Positions 53,700 through 62,586 of a stretch of 64,000 bases of DNA are shown here, in pieces. How positions within the stretch are numbered: position 1 is the stretch's first letter; each line of letters opens with the position of its first letter. The stretch comes from Elioraea sp. (lineage in GTDB: Bacteria > Pseudomonadota > Alphaproteobacteria > Acetobacterales > Acetobacteraceae). Location of the stretch: contig NZ_JALHPR010000003.1 in the NCBI RefSeq assembly GCF_022842375.1, positions 62,001 through 126,000 on the forward strand. Reading direction: 5' to 3'. The position numbers and the translations under genes were made by a program. Under the pieces are notes generated by a model. The model saw only the letters and a program-made list of their open reading frames with translations, had not been told where the DNA came from and ran no database searches.

Positions 53700-54272
53700 T
53701 CAGCGCGTGTGCGGCAGCGAGGAGTGGTGCAGCACGATGCGGACGACGCCCGCATCGTCACGGTGGAAGCCCCAGGTCTTGTCCACCGTGGTCACGCGGC
53801 CCTGCCCGTCGGTCAGGCGGACATTGCCCTGCGTCACGGCCGTGCGGCCCTCGATGAAGATGGCGGCGTTCTGCACCTCGACGCCGGTCCAGCCATTGAA
53901 CGCGAAGCCGGTGTCGTTCGGGAAGGCGGGGTTGCCGCCGGCGAAATAGGCCAGCGCACCCTCGCGGGTGGTGCGGAAGGTCTGCGGCGCGAGGGTCAGG
54001 GTCGGCTTGAACAGCACTGGGCCACTCGCATAGCCATAGGCGGCATCGAGCACCTGGCCGGCAACGGCGCGGCCGCGCTCCGCCCCGCCTTCGCGATGCG
54101 CGGTGGCGATGCTCACCAGGCCCCGGCCCCAGGCCTGCTGCGCCGCGAGGACCTGCTCGAGGGTGATGTTGTCGTTGCGCGCAGGCGTCTGGGCCGAGGC
54201 GCCGACGCCAAGTGTGGACAGGCCGAGGGCGAGGCCGACGCCAAGGGCGAAGCGGCGGGCGGAAAGGGTCAT
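53700..54272 (-). CDS. Exported NTF2/SnoaL-like protein, unknown function
   Basis: A 190-aa protein with a signal peptide (FALGVGLALGLSTLGVGASA). ITLEQVLAAQQAWGRGLVSI and SGPVLFKPTLTLAPQTFRTT with the GALAYFAGG segment, then VRIVLHHSSLPH at the end, match a widespread exported family often mislabelled phosphoribosyl-AMP cyclohydrolase; it has none of the HisI metal-binding cysteines. The alpha-plus-beta pattern is that of a cone-shaped NTF2-like fold, a binding or lyase scaffold. Start at 54272 after GGAGA. It converges on the two-component system with 3 bp between. Confidence 0.75.
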   Translation of the reverse strand: MTLSARRFALGVGLALGLSTLGVGASAQTPARNDNITLEQVLAAQQAWGRGLVSIATAHREGGAERGRAVAGQVLDAAYGYASGPVLFKPTLTLAPQTFRTTREGALAYFAGGNPAFPNDTGFAFNGWTGVEVQNAAIFIEGRTAVTQGNVRLTDGQGRVTTVDKTWGFHRDDAGVVRIVLHHSSLPHTR

Positions 54273-54449
54273 CGTCAGGTCTCCGTGTTCATGGGGCGAT
54301 TGCACGCCGTGTCCACGAGAGATGGCGAGGCACCATGGCAGGCGCCTTTCAGGATGATGAAGGCAGGCCGCGATCCAGATGAAGGGAAGATGAACAGGGC
54401 AAGCCTTGCCGCGCCCTGCCCCTCCTTTCCGGACAGCCCCGGGGCTGCG
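54273..54449. other. Intergenic region upstream of the NTF2-like gene
   Basis: About 177 bases with no ORF of merit. It should contain the promoter of the exported NTF2-like gene; no regulatory motif could be fixed. Confidence 0.3.
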
Positions 54450-54800
54450 TCACGCGTGTGGCGCGAGCGGCTGGCAGGCGGCGCCGGCCGGCCTGATCGC
54501 CCATACGTCGAGGCCCACCCGCGCGCCGCCCCAGAGGGCAGCGACGCCGATCGTGTTGCGGGCGGGAAACGGCTCGGTGACATCCTCGCGCATGATCGCG
54601 TCCATCTCGGCACAGCGGCCGATGCCGGTCAGCGACACCGTGACGCGGATGATATCGGCGAAGCCGCACCCGGCCGCGCGCAGCACCGCATCGATGTTGT
54701 CCATCGCCCGCCGCATCTCCGCCGCGAAACCACCGGGCACGACGCCCGAGCAGATGCGGAAGATCCACGGGCCGGAGCACATCAGGACCGGCGGTGGCAT
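54450..54800 (-). pseudogene. RidA/YjgF-family gene, 5' truncated
   Basis: A 116-aa frame whose body is clearly RidA-like: VLMCSGPWIFRICSGVVPGG, FAAEMRRAMDNIDAVLRAAG, ADIIRVTVSLTGIG and EPFPARNTIGVAALWGGARV. About 20-25 residues of the first strand and loop (the usual YSHAV/GD portion) are missing: an in-frame stop lies just before the ATG, and the sequence beyond belongs to another gene fragment. RidA hydrolyses reactive enamines/imines. It may still be translated but is probably inactive. Confidence 0.55.
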
Positions 54801-54921
54801 CTTCTACGCCACACGCCGCATGGCCATATCGGCGACCCGAGCCTCGCCTCCGCCGAGACGGGCGAGCGGGGCTGTGACGTGATCGTCGACTGGATCGCCG
54901 GCGTGCTCGCCCGCGACTTCT
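54801..54921 (+). pseudogene. C-terminal fragment of a creatininase-family gene
   Basis: On the plus strand, reading from 54801, the sequence RHTPHGHIGDPSLASAETGE, then RGCDVIVDWIAGVLARDF corresponds to the conserved end of creatininase-family amidohydrolases (G-x-x-GDP-x-x-A-x-x-E-x-G). No start codon or catalytic N-terminal half is present; immediately to the left lies the truncated RidA frame on the other strand. It looks like the debris of a deletion or inversion junction. Confidence 0.55.
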
Positions 54922-54993
54922 TCGTGACGTCACCGCGTGACCCGCTCAACCGCTGCGCCGGCGGCTGGCCCGCATGGCGCGCTGGCGGAACGA

Positions 54994-55551
54994 TCAGCGC
55001 GAGGGCTGGAAGCGCGAGATCTTCGAACCCTGCAGCCCGAGCCCGCCCATGATGCCACTCTGGCCGAAGATGAAGGCGAGCACGTCCTGCGTCACGGTGG
55101 TGCTCGACATCCGCTTGGCCATGCCCTTGTCCATCAGCACCACGCTTGGGCCGGTGCCGACCTCCCAGCCGTCCGACCGGTCGATGTAGCGCCGCGCCTC
55201 GGGCGTCATCAGCATCATCACGTAGCTGTAGCGCTGTGCGCCTGCCTGCAGCCCGTAGGAGGCGGCCGTCAGCCGGTAGTAGCCGACGGTGTTGCGCCCC
55301 TCGCGCAGCGCGCCCTCGCCATACTCGCCGCCGATCATCAGCCCCGCCTTCAAGATCTCGGGGAAAACGAGGATGCCCACGGCGCGCTCCGCGAGGGCCT
55401 TGGCCTCGGGCTCCGCCCGGAACAATCGGGCGAGCGTCTCGTCGACGCCGCGGTTGATCTCCGCGCGCGTCTTGGCCGCGGCGTGGCGCGGCAGGAATGC
55501 CAGCGCCGCCGCTCCGCCAATCAGAATGCGTCTGCCAATTCCGTCCTGCAT
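54994..55551 (-). CDS. SYLF (Ysc84)-domain exported protein
   Basis: A 185-aa protein with an N-terminal signal (RRILIGGAAALAFLPRHAAA). ATG 55551 was preferred over 55557 because AGGAG is better spaced. The body shows the SYLF lipid-binding pattern: RAVGILVFPEILKAGLMIGG, YGEGALREGRNTVGYYRLTA, SYGLQAGAQRYSYVMMLMTP and TGPSVVLMDKGMAKRMSS. Members bind phosphoinositides or other lipids in eukaryotes; bacterial exported forms are of unknown function, perhaps in envelope lipid handling. Confidence 0.85.
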   Translation of the reverse strand: MQDGIGRRILIGGAAALAFLPRHAAAKTRAEINRGVDETLARLFRAEPEAKALAERAVGILVFPEILKAGLMIGGEYGEGALREGRNTVGYYRLTAASYGLQAGAQRYSYVMMLMTPEARRYIDRSDGWEVGTGPSVVLMDKGMAKRMSSTTVTQDVLAFIFGQSGIMGGLGLQGSKISRFQPSR

Positions 55552-55609
55552 GTCCATCGCTCCTGGCTTATTGCGCCACACTCTGCCTGCCGGGGCCGGG
55601 TCGCAAGCC

Positions 55610-56701
55610 TCAGCGCAGGTAGACCGCCTCGAGGCGCGCGAGCGGCCTGCCATCCGCTGCCAGCAAGGCCAGCCTGGTACCGTCGAGGCGGTACGACGCG
55701 GTCTCGCGCAGCAGCGCTCCCAGCGCGCGTTCGGCGGCATCGAGCGGCGGCGGGCAGGCCATCATCGTGGAGGGGCCAGACTGGAAGCGGAGCGTCGTCG
55801 CGGTGGTCTCGACGCCGCCGATCATCTGGTTGCAGCCAACGGTCGCGGCGAAGCGCTGTGCCTCGCCGCTCAGGAGCAGCGAGGCCTCGCGACGTCCAGG
55901 CGCCGTCGCGAGCGTGGTGCCGCCGATCGAGACGATGCGCCAGTAGGTGTTGCGCAGCGTGGTCGCGGGCGCGGGCCTGTCGCAGCCCTCGCCAGGGTGG
56001 ACGGAGACGAAACGATCGACCACCACGGTGGCCATCGTGTCGTCGCCTTCCATGCGCGGGCGTTCGGCGATGCGGGCCTCGACCCGCGCCATCACCGGCG
56101 TCTGCGGGGCCTGGCGCCCGGCCAGGTAGGCGCGCTGGAGGGCAACGAAGTCCCCCTCCATCGCAACGGGCCAGCTGCGGCCGGAGACGCATTCGGTGAG
56201 GCGCGCCGCATCGGCGAAGTAGAGGAACATCCCGCGCAGGGCGAGCTTCGGGGTGAACGGCGCGAAGCTGTCCGCGCGGCTCAGCGTGTAGGGCAGCGCA
56301 CTCTCGATCCGCTTCCCGTCCTGGTCGAGCAGGCGGAGATTGCCGTTGCCGAGGATCTCGAACGCCGGCGCCTGGCCGCCCGCTGCCGTCAGCACGAGCG
56401 CCCGGCGATCGGGGTCGACATGCCAGCGGCCCAGCATGTCCTCCTCCGTCGTGGTGCCGATCCAGCTGCGGCGAAGCTGGAACACCTGGTCGGGCCAGAG
56501 GTCGAGCACGTGGCGGATGCCGGGGCCGCTCGCCGCCGGCAGGTCGCCCATGAAGCTGCCGGGCAGCATCAGCCCGTGCGCGCCGGCCCGCGGCTCCGGC
56601 TGCGCCCCGGGCGCCTGCGCGCGGGCCGAGCCGGGCGGAGCGAGAAGCGCTGCCGCGCACAGCAGCAGGATCATGGCAAAGGCCACGCGGGGATGTTTCA
56701 T
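55610..56701 (-). CDS. Exported NlpE-like plus META (HslJ-like) domain protein
   Basis: A 363-aa envelope protein, start 56701 with an AGGGAG-type site. Signal: FAMILLLCAAALLAPPGSARA. Residues about 45-170 resemble the NlpE N-terminal barrel (LPGSFMGDLPAASGPGIRHV, LDLWPDQVFQLRRSW, GRWHVDPDRRALVL). Residues about 255-363 are a META/HslJ domain (LRNTYWRIVSIGGTTLATAP, RFAATVGCNQMIGGVETTA, and STMMACPPPLDAAERALGAL). No lipobox cysteine is obvious, so it may be periplasmic, not lipidated. Probable role in envelope or metal stress by family analogy. Confidence 0.82.
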   Translation of the reverse strand: MKHPRVAFAMILLLCAAALLAPPGSARAQAPGAQPEPRAGAHGLMLPGSFMGDLPAASGPGIRHVLDLWPDQVFQLRRSWIGTTTEEDMLGRWHVDPDRRALVLTAAGGQAPAFEILGNGNLRLLDQDGKRIESALPYTLSRADSFAPFTPKLALRGMFLYFADAARLTECVSGRSWPVAMEGDFVALQRAYLAGRQAPQTPVMARVEARIAERPRMEGDDTMATVVVDRFVSVHPGEGCDRPAPATTLRNTYWRIVSIGGTTLATAPGRREASLLLSGEAQRFAATVGCNQMIGGVETTATTLRFQSGPSTMMACPPPLDAAERALGALLRETASYRLDGTRLALLAADGRPLARLEAVYLR

Positions 56702-56765
56702 CCGGCTTCTCCCTAAAGGGCACACAGCCTACCTCGGCGCCGCAGCAGCGCGACAGGGGCGCGCG

Positions 56766-58127
56766 TCAATCGAGCATGCCGCGGGGCAGGTACAGCACGA
56801 TGTCGGGGAAGGCGATGATGAGAGCGAGGCCGATGACCTGGAGCACCATGAACGGCGTGACACCCCAGTAGATGTCGCCCAGCGTGACAGACTTCGGCGC
56901 GGTGCCCTTGAGGTAGAAGAGCGTCGCGCCGAAGGGCGGCGAGAGGAACGAGTTCTGCAGGTTCACGGCCAGCAGGATGGCGAACCAGAACATCTGCTCG
57001 TTCTTCGCCACATGCCCGCCGAGGTCGAGGTTCTGGAAAATGGTGTAGAACACCGGCAGGACGATCAGCAGGATCTCGATCCAGTCGAGATAGATGCCGA
57101 GCAGGAACACGATGACCATGATGCCGACGAGGATGCCCCAATCCCCCACCGGCATCGCCTGCATCGCATCGCGCACGAGATCATCGCCACCGAGGCTGCG
57201 GAACACGTAGGCAAAGCAGGTCGCGGCGACGATCAGCATGAACACCATGCCGATCGTCACGGCAGAGGCATCGAGCACCGACCGCAGCGTGGGCAGGGTG
57301 AGCCGCCCGTTCGCCCAGGCCAGCAGGGTCGCTCCCAGCGCGCCGACGCCGGAGGCTTCCGTCGGCGTGGCGAAGCCGCCGAAGATCGAGCCGAGCACGA
57401 ACACGATCAGCGCCGTCGGCGGCACCAGGCCCTCGACCACGAGGCGCACGAGCGCCATCCCGCGTGGGCCTTCCCCGGCCGCGAGCGGCGGGGCGAGGGC
57501 AGGGTTCCACCAGCACACTGCCAGCACGTAGACGACGTAGAGCACCGCAAGCAGCAGCCCCGGCACGATCGCCGCGACGAACAGCACGCCGACCGAGAGG
57601 TTCATCAGGTCGCCCATGATCACGAGCATGATCGAGGGCGGAATGAGGATGCCGAGCGTTCCTGAAGCCGCGATCACGCCGGTGGACAGGCGCTTGTCGT
57701 AGCCCTGGTTGACCATCATCGGCAGCGCGAGCAGCGACAGCATGACCACCGAGGCACCGACGATCCCGGTGGTGGCCGCAAGGATCGTGCCCATCAGGAT
57801 GACGGCAAGCGCAAGCCCGCCCGGCACGCGGCGGAGCAGCACCTGCAGGCAGTAGAGCAGCTTCTCGGCGATGCCGCTGCGCTCGAGCATCAGCCCCATG
57901 AAGATGAACAGCGGCACGGCAACGAGCACGATGTTGTCTGCCGCCTGGCCGTAGATGCGCGGCCAGAACGTGTAGAACTCGACCAGGCGGAACACGTCGT
58001 ACCACCAGCCGATCAGCGCGAAGATGATGGCGCTGCCGGCCATCACGCCGGCGACTGGAAAACCGCAGAACACGAACACGGCGAGGAACACGAACATGCC
58101 CGCCGGCAGGAGGTCCTCGATGAACAT
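56766..58127 (-). CDS. TRAP transporter large permease (DctM-like)
   Basis: A 453-aa polytopic protein (about twelve segments) of the TRAP secondary transporters, which couple solute uptake to a sodium gradient. ATG 58127 follows GAGGAGGG. Typical motifs: VLVAVPLFIFMGLMLERSGI, GTILAATTGIVGASVVMLSL, GVIAASGTLGILIPPSIMLV, GGFATPTEASGVGALGATLL, and LLAVNLQNSFLSPPFGATLF near the end. It follows the small permease gene after 9 bp. The long acidic-aromatic start RVFVFCGFP pattern is common in clades transporting 2-oxo or hydroxy acids, though that is not diagnostic. Confidence 0.93.
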   Translation of the reverse strand: MFIEDLLPAGMFVFLAVFVFCGFPVAGVMAGSAIIFALIGWWYDVFRLVEFYTFWPRIYGQAADNIVLVAVPLFIFMGLMLERSGIAEKLLYCLQVLLRRVPGGLALAVILMGTILAATTGIVGASVVMLSLLALPMMVNQGYDKRLSTGVIAASGTLGILIPPSIMLVIMGDLMNLSVGVLFVAAIVPGLLLAVLYVVYVLAVCWWNPALAPPLAAGEGPRGMALVRLVVEGLVPPTALIVFVLGSIFGGFATPTEASGVGALGATLLAWANGRLTLPTLRSVLDASAVTIGMVFMLIVAATCFAYVFRSLGGDDLVRDAMQAMPVGDWGILVGIMVIVFLLGIYLDWIEILLIVLPVFYTIFQNLDLGGHVAKNEQMFWFAILLAVNLQNSFLSPPFGATLFYLKGTAPKSVTLGDIYWGVTPFMVLQVIGLALIIAFPDIVLYLPRGMLD

Positions 58128-58136
58128 CGGCCCTCC

Positions 58137-58736
58137 TCAGATCCCGTCGGCGCGGTCGGCGGACAGCGGGAACACCTCCCGCTCGAAGCTCAGCCCCGGG
58201 CGGGGCGAGACGAGGGCGGCGACCGCCCGCAGCAGCACCGCGAGCGTCGCGAGCGTGACCAGCACGAAGCCCGAGACGAGCAGCCCCTTGATGACGAACC
58301 GCGCACCGACGCCGCCGACGGCCGGCGAGGTCTCTGCCGTGCGGAACGAATGCTCGACGAAGCCGAAGCCGTAGCCGAGCAGGATCGCGTTCAGCGGCAT
58401 CAGGAACAGCAGGATGCCGAGGATCTCGATCCAGAGCTTCATCGTCTTGGACCGCCCCTCGCGCAGGAGATCGATCCTGACCTGCGCGTTGCGCAGATAG
58501 GCATAGCCGAGCACGGCGCTGAACAGCACCGTGTGGACGTGCCACTGCAACTCCTGCAGCCGTGTCGAGGACACCGCGTTGCCGAGCATGTTCTGCCACA
58601 CGTGGTAGCTGAAGCCCGGAATGGCGCGCGTGACGATGTCGAGCATGATCAGCCCGAGCAGCAGCAGGAACAGCCAGGCCGCCGCCCGCCCCGTCGCGGC
58701 GACGATCGTTTCGAGGATGTCGGCGACCTGCCTCAT
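58137..58736 (-). CDS. TRAP transporter small permease (DctQ-like)
   Basis: A 199-aa membrane protein with four hydrophobic segments. ATG 58736 was chosen (MRQVADILETIVAATGR); a GTG at 58766 extends the frame by ten residues. AAAWLFLLLLGLIMLDIVTR, HVHTVLFSAVLGYAYLRNAQ with VRIDLLRE, and a MKLWIEILGILLFLMPLNAI segment show the DctQ pattern. The interhelical loop between TM3 and TM4 is longer than in most DctQ proteins. Forms the membrane complex with the large permease. Confidence 0.9.
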   Translation of the reverse strand: MRQVADILETIVAATGRAAAWLFLLLLGLIMLDIVTRAIPGFSYHVWQNMLGNAVSSTRLQELQWHVHTVLFSAVLGYAYLRNAQVRIDLLREGRSKTMKLWIEILGILLFLMPLNAILLGYGFGFVEHSFRTAETSPAVGGVGARFVIKGLLVSGFVLVTLATLAVLLRAVAALVSPRPGLSFEREVFPLSADRADGI

Positions 58737-58781
58737 CGGATGGCGGGGCGCGCGCGGGCTTGCCACGCGCGCCCCTGTGCC

Positions 58782-59867
58782 TCAGCCGAAGTTGATCTTC
58801 TGGTAGGAATAGGCGAGGTCGGCGAAGGCGTTGTAGCGCGCGAGGAACGCCTGCAGGGACTCCCAGGTTTCCTTGAACTTCGGATCGCGCGCGATGTTCT
58901 CGGCCACCACCTCCTGCCAGGCACGGTGGGCGGCCCGCGTGACGTCCTCGGGCATGGTCGCCACCGTCACGCCACGGTCGCGGAAGCGTTGCAACACGGG
59001 GCCCTGCACGGAATTCGACATCGCCACCTGCTCGATCGAGCTGGCGTGGTTGAGCCTGGTGAACAGCTTCCGCTGCGGCTCGGTGAGCGCGTTCCACCGG
59101 TCACGGTTCACGATGAAGCAGGCGAGCGAGAACGGCTCGTGCCAGGACGGGAAGTAGTAGTGCTTGGCGATGCGCCAGAACCCTGCCTCCTCGTCGTTCA
59201 GCGGGGTGGAGAACTCGGTGGCATCGATGGTGCCGAGCTCGAGCGCCTGGTAGATCTCTCCCGGCGGCAGCAGCTGCGGCGAGACGCCGAGCTTCTGCAA
59301 CACGGCACCCGCATAGCCGAACACGCGCATCCTGAGGCCGCGCAGGTCCTCGACCGAGTTGATCGGCCGGCGGAACCAGCCGAGCCCCTGCGCGCCGATC
59401 ATCCCCGAGACGACGCCGACGACGTTGAACTCGGCCAGGTACTTGTTGAACAGCTCCGTGCCGCCGCCCTGCGTCATCCAGGCGTACTGCCCGACGGCGT
59501 CTGGCCCGAAGGGGATCGAGGAGAACAGCGGTGCGACGGAGAACCGGCCGGCGAAGAAGCCGGGCGAAATGAAGGCGCAGTCGATCGCGCCACGGCCCAC
59601 CGCCTCGAGGAACTCGGCCGTCGGCACCAGCGTGCCAGGCTCGTTCCAGCGGATGCGGAAGGAATTGTCCGTGGTGGCGGCGACATCCTCGGTCACGCGG
59701 TGCGCCCAGGCACCGATCAGCTGCGTGTTCTGGCTGATGAAGCTCGCACACCGCCAGTTGACCCGGCCCTGGGCCTGCGCCGGGCGGATCGCCGGCGCGG
59801 CGACGGCGCCGGCAGCGCCGAGCGCGGTGGCGCGGATCATGGTGCGTCGTGAAGGTCGTTCCGTCAT
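58782..59867 (-). CDS. TRAP transporter solute-binding protein (DctP-like)
   Basis: A 361-aa periplasmic protein. ATG 59867 follows GGGAGAG. The head PSRRTMIRATALGAAGAVAA with an AQA cleavage region looks like a Tat/Sec signal. RWNEPGTLVPTAEFLEAVGR, EDLRGLRMRVFGYAGAVLQK, LGVSPQLLPPGEIYQALELG and TIDATEFSTPLNDEEAGFWR are the DctP landmarks, including the arginine (RVFG) that binds the ligand carboxylate. WHEPFSLACFIVNRDRW follows. Likely ligands are 2-hydroxy, 2-oxo or amino-derived acids; the adjacent dehydrogenase and aldolase fit such compounds. Confidence 0.91.
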   Translation of the reverse strand: MTERPSRRTMIRATALGAAGAVAAPAIRPAQAQGRVNWRCASFISQNTQLIGAWAHRVTEDVAATTDNSFRIRWNEPGTLVPTAEFLEAVGRGAIDCAFISPGFFAGRFSVAPLFSSIPFGPDAVGQYAWMTQGGGTELFNKYLAEFNVVGVVSGMIGAQGLGWFRRPINSVEDLRGLRMRVFGYAGAVLQKLGVSPQLLPPGEIYQALELGTIDATEFSTPLNDEEAGFWRIAKHYYFPSWHEPFSLACFIVNRDRWNALTEPQRKLFTRLNHASSIEQVAMSNSVQGPVLQRFRDRGVTVATMPEDVTRAAHRAWQEVVAENIARDPKFKETWESLQAFLARYNAFADLAYSYQKINFG

Positions 59868-59928
59868 CGTTCTCTCCCGTGTTCGTCGTTGCGATGAATT
59901 CAGCGGCCCGCGGGCTTGCCTGCCCGTC

Positions 59929-60993
59929 TCATTCCCTCCGCGCGGCGGAATACAGCGCGGCATTGCGCGCGAGCCTGCCCAGGAATTCGGGATGGTCGGA
60001 CACCTCGCGGTTCAGCAGGCCCTTCGGCACCTCGCCCCGCATCACCGCGAGGCAGGCGGCGACATCGACCGCGCCGTTGCCGGCGAAGCACTGGTCGGTC
60101 CAGCAGAGCGCGTGCGGGGCGACGATCACGTTCGGCATGGCAAACAGCGGGTTGTCGGCCGGCGAGGGTTCCACCTCGAACACGTCGAGGCCGGCGCCTG
60201 CGATCCTGCCCTCGCGCAGTGCAGCGACCAGCGCTCTCTCGTCGACCACGGGGCCACGCGCGGTGTTGATGAGGAAGGACGTCGGCCGCATCAGCGCCAG
60301 GCGCCGCGCATTGACGAAGTGGTGCGTCGCGGGCGAGAGCGGCACGCTGATGGAGAGGAAATCGCTATCGCGGAACAGCGTCTCCTCGTCGACCATCGTC
60401 ACGCCAAGCGCGGCGGCAGCGGCGGCATCGACAAAGGGATCATGCGCGATCAGCCGCATGCCAAAGGGTGCGAGCAGGCGGATCACCTCCGCCCCGATAT
60501 TGCCGAGACCGAGCTGCCCGAACGTGCGGCCGACGAGGCCGAGGCCCATGAACCGAGCGCGCTGGGCCCATCCCTCAGGCCCCAGCCGCGTCAGCCGGTC
60601 CTTGACCAGCAGGTGCTGCGACAGCGCGAGCAGGAACGTCACGATCGACACAGCCACCGGCCGCCGCACGCCGTCGGGCGTCGTGACGAGGGCGATGCCT
60701 GCCTCCGTCAGCGCCGGCACCTCCACCGTGTCGTAGCCAACGCCGAGGCGCGCGACGAGGGCGAGCCGCCCGTCGCGGGGGATCGAGGCGCGGTCGAACC
60801 GCGGGGCGAGCAGCACGAGCGCGTCATGCCCGGCCAGGTCCTCGGCCCGCATCCTGCCCTCGACGGGTGCCACGAAGCTGACCTCGATCCGCGGATCGGC
60901 GGTCAGCGGCGAGAGATCGATCATCGGGTAGGCGAAGCTGCCATCGGCCCGGCGGAAATCGCCGCTGAAGGCGACGCGGAACGGAGCGCTCAC
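59929..60993 (-). CDS. D-2-hydroxyacid dehydrogenase family protein
   Basis: A 354-aa NAD(P)-dependent oxidoreductase from GTG 60993 (GTGA overlap with the aldolase gene). The Rossmann motif is GQLGLGNIGAEVIRLLAPFG. Catalytic residues are R in LINTARGPVVDERAL, E in LDVFEVEPSPADNPL and H in VIVAPHALCWTDQC. Such enzymes reduce 2-oxoacids to D-2-hydroxyacids or the reverse (glyoxylate/hydroxypyruvate, phosphoglycerate-like). With the TRAP system and HpcH/HpaI aldolase, it probably serves catabolism of a hydroxy acid. Confidence 0.9.
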   Translation of the reverse strand: MSAPFRVAFSGDFRRADGSFAYPMIDLSPLTADPRIEVSFVAPVEGRMRAEDLAGHDALVLLAPRFDRASIPRDGRLALVARLGVGYDTVEVPALTEAGIALVTTPDGVRRPVAVSIVTFLLALSQHLLVKDRLTRLGPEGWAQRARFMGLGLVGRTFGQLGLGNIGAEVIRLLAPFGMRLIAHDPFVDAAAAAALGVTMVDEETLFRDSDFLSISVPLSPATHHFVNARRLALMRPTSFLINTARGPVVDERALVAALREGRIAGAGLDVFEVEPSPADNPLFAMPNVIVAPHALCWTDQCFAGNGAVDVAACLAVMRGEVPKGLLNREVSDHPEFLGRLARNAALYSAARRE

Positions 60994-61772
60994 AGCGCCC
61001 CTCCGAGGCCGGCGCGGATGCCATCGATCCCCTGCCTGAGCGCCCCCTGCAACAGCCACACATCCCCGCCGTAGCAGAGCCAGTCGAACCCGCGGGACCC
61101 CTCGCGCACGCCTTCCTCGACCGAGGTGACGAGGCGGCCCATGCCCTTGCCGTTGCGCTTCGCCGCCGCGACCACGCGGTCGACCGCGGCGTTGAAGTGG
61201 GGATGGTCGAACTGCCCCGGGATGCCCATGGAACAGGTGAGGTCGAAATGCCCCATCCACAGCACGTCCACCCCCTCGACCGCGGCGATCTCGTCGACAT
61301 TCTCGACGCCAGCGGCCGTCTCGATGAGCGGGATGAACACCATGCGGTTGTTCAGCGCCGCGAGCTTCGAGAGCACCGGCCCGTCGCGGTAGTCGTCATG
61401 CGCGAGCGCAAGCCCGACGCCGCGATGCCCGCGCGGGGTGTAGCGGATGTGCCGCGCGCATTCGGCGGCCTCCTCGGCGGAGGAGACCATCGGCACCATG
61501 ATGCCCTCGGCTCCGATGTCGGCGGCACGCGCCATCAGCTGGTAGTCACGCCCCGGCACGCGCACGAAGGTCGGCAACCCCGCCGCCTGGGCGTAGCGGA
61601 CGACCGATTTCACGGTCTCGAAGCTGAAGCCGGAATGTTCCATGTCCAGGAACATGAACTCGGCGCCGGTCGCGGCCAGGACATGGCCGATGCCAGGTGT
61701 CGCGAACTCGAACACGGCGTGGCCAAGCTTCGGCTCACGCCTGGTCACGAGGTCTCTCAAGGTTCCCGCCAT
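60990..61772 (-). CDS. HpcH/HpaI-family aldolase
   Basis: A 260-aa class II-type aldolase of the phosphoenolpyruvate/pyruvate superfamily, cleaving or forming 2-oxo-4-hydroxyacids. MFLDMEHSGFSFETVKSVVR, TFVRVPGRDYQLMARAADIG, AEGIMVPMVSSAEEA and VFIPLIETAAGVENVDEIAA carry the metal and pyruvate site (E of LIETA; D of the GHFDLTCSMG segment). Start at ATG 61772. It is followed by the dehydrogenase with overlap and preceded by the GntR regulator by 6 bp. Confidence 0.9.
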   Translation of the reverse strand: MAGTLRDLVTRREPKLGHAVFEFATPGIGHVLAATGAEFMFLDMEHSGFSFETVKSVVRYAQAAGLPTFVRVPGRDYQLMARAADIGAEGIMVPMVSSAEEAAECARHIRYTPRGHRGVGLALAHDDYRDGPVLSKLAALNNRMVFIPLIETAAGVENVDEIAAVEGVDVLWMGHFDLTCSMGIPGQFDHPHFNAAVDRVVAAAKRNGKGMGRLVTSVEEGVREGSRGFDWLCYGGDVWLLQGALRQGIDGIRAGLGGAL

Positions 61773-61778
61773 TCCCGT

Positions 61779-62573
61779 TCACTCCCTGTCGCGGGGCTGC
61801 GCCGCCGCTTTCGTTGCCTCGCCCGCCCGCCGCGCCGATCCGCGGCGGCGCCCGCGGGCGACCTCCGCCCAGTAGGTGTCGGTGACGGAGGCGAGATGGT
61901 CGCGCATCGCCTGGTCTGCCGCGTCGCCGTCGCCGGCAAGGACGGCATCGAGGATCATCCGGTGCTCCTGCACCGTCCTCTCGCGGGATGTGCGGCTGAC
62001 GCTCGTGGTCGTGCGCTGTTCGGTGAGCCAGCCGCGCATCGCCTCGCCGAGCGCGGCGATGATGGGGTTGGCGGCCACCGCCGCGATCTCGCTGTGGAAG
62101 GCGACGTCGGTGCGGGAGAAGGCGGCGGGGTCGGCCAGGGCGTCGCGGTTCACCTGCCAGGCAGCCTCGATCCGCGCGCGGTGCGCCGCATCGGCGGCGA
62201 TGGCGGCATGGCGGGCGATGCCGCCCTCGAAGAACTGCCGCGCCTGCTGCAGGTGCCGGACGTTCTGGGGCTCGGCCAGGAGCAGCCGCACGGGGGCGGA
62301 AAGGCTCTCGATCAGCCCGTTCGCGGTTGGACGCGCGACCCGCGCACGCTCGCCGTTGGCGACCCTGACAAGGCCGGTGCGCTCGAGCGTGAGAAGCGCC
62401 TGCCGGACCGCCGGGCGGCCGACGCCGAAACGTTCCATCAGCTCGCGCTCGGAGGGCAGCGCCTCGCCTTCGCCGAGATGCGCCGACAGGATCAGCGCCT
62501 CGAGCTGGGCGGCAACCTCGTCATGCACCTTGCGTCGTTGCACCGGTGCAAGCGGCAGGGACGCGCTGGACAC
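61779..62573 (-). CDS. GntR-family regulator, FadR (FCD) subfamily
   Basis: A 264-aa transcription factor from GTG 62573, with AAGGAG upstream. The winged helix includes GEALPSERELMERFGVGR and PAVRQALLTLERTGLVRV; the FCD effector domain spans about residues 95-235 with metal-site type histidines (TDVAFHSEI, EHRMILDAVLAG, MRDHLASVTD). It reads in the same direction as the aldolase/dehydrogenase/TRAP genes and is divergent to the amidohydrolase gene, so it probably regulates both through the 160-bp gap. Effector likely a small organic acid. Confidence 0.92.
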   Translation of the reverse strand: MSSASLPLAPVQRRKVHDEVAAQLEALILSAHLGEGEALPSERELMERFGVGRPAVRQALLTLERTGLVRVANGERARVARPTANGLIESLSAPVRLLLAEPQNVRHLQQARQFFEGGIARHAAIAADAAHRARIEAAWQVNRDALADPAAFSRTDVAFHSEIAAVAANPIIAALGEAMRGWLTEQRTTTSVSRTSRERTVQEHRMILDAVLAGDGDAADQAMRDHLASVTDTYWAEVARGRRRGSARRAGEATKAAAQPRDRE

Positions 62574-62586
62574 GCGGCACCGCTCC

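Noticed and set aside
53700-54272. Phosphoribosyl-AMP cyclohydrolase (HisI)
   Set aside because: The family is often mislabelled so, but it is exported, NTF2-like and has no HisI metal-binding cysteines.
57181-59097. 638-aa frame on the same strand as the TRAP genes but in another phase
   Set aside because: Out-of-frame shadow across three genes with clear DctM, DctQ and DctP motifs.
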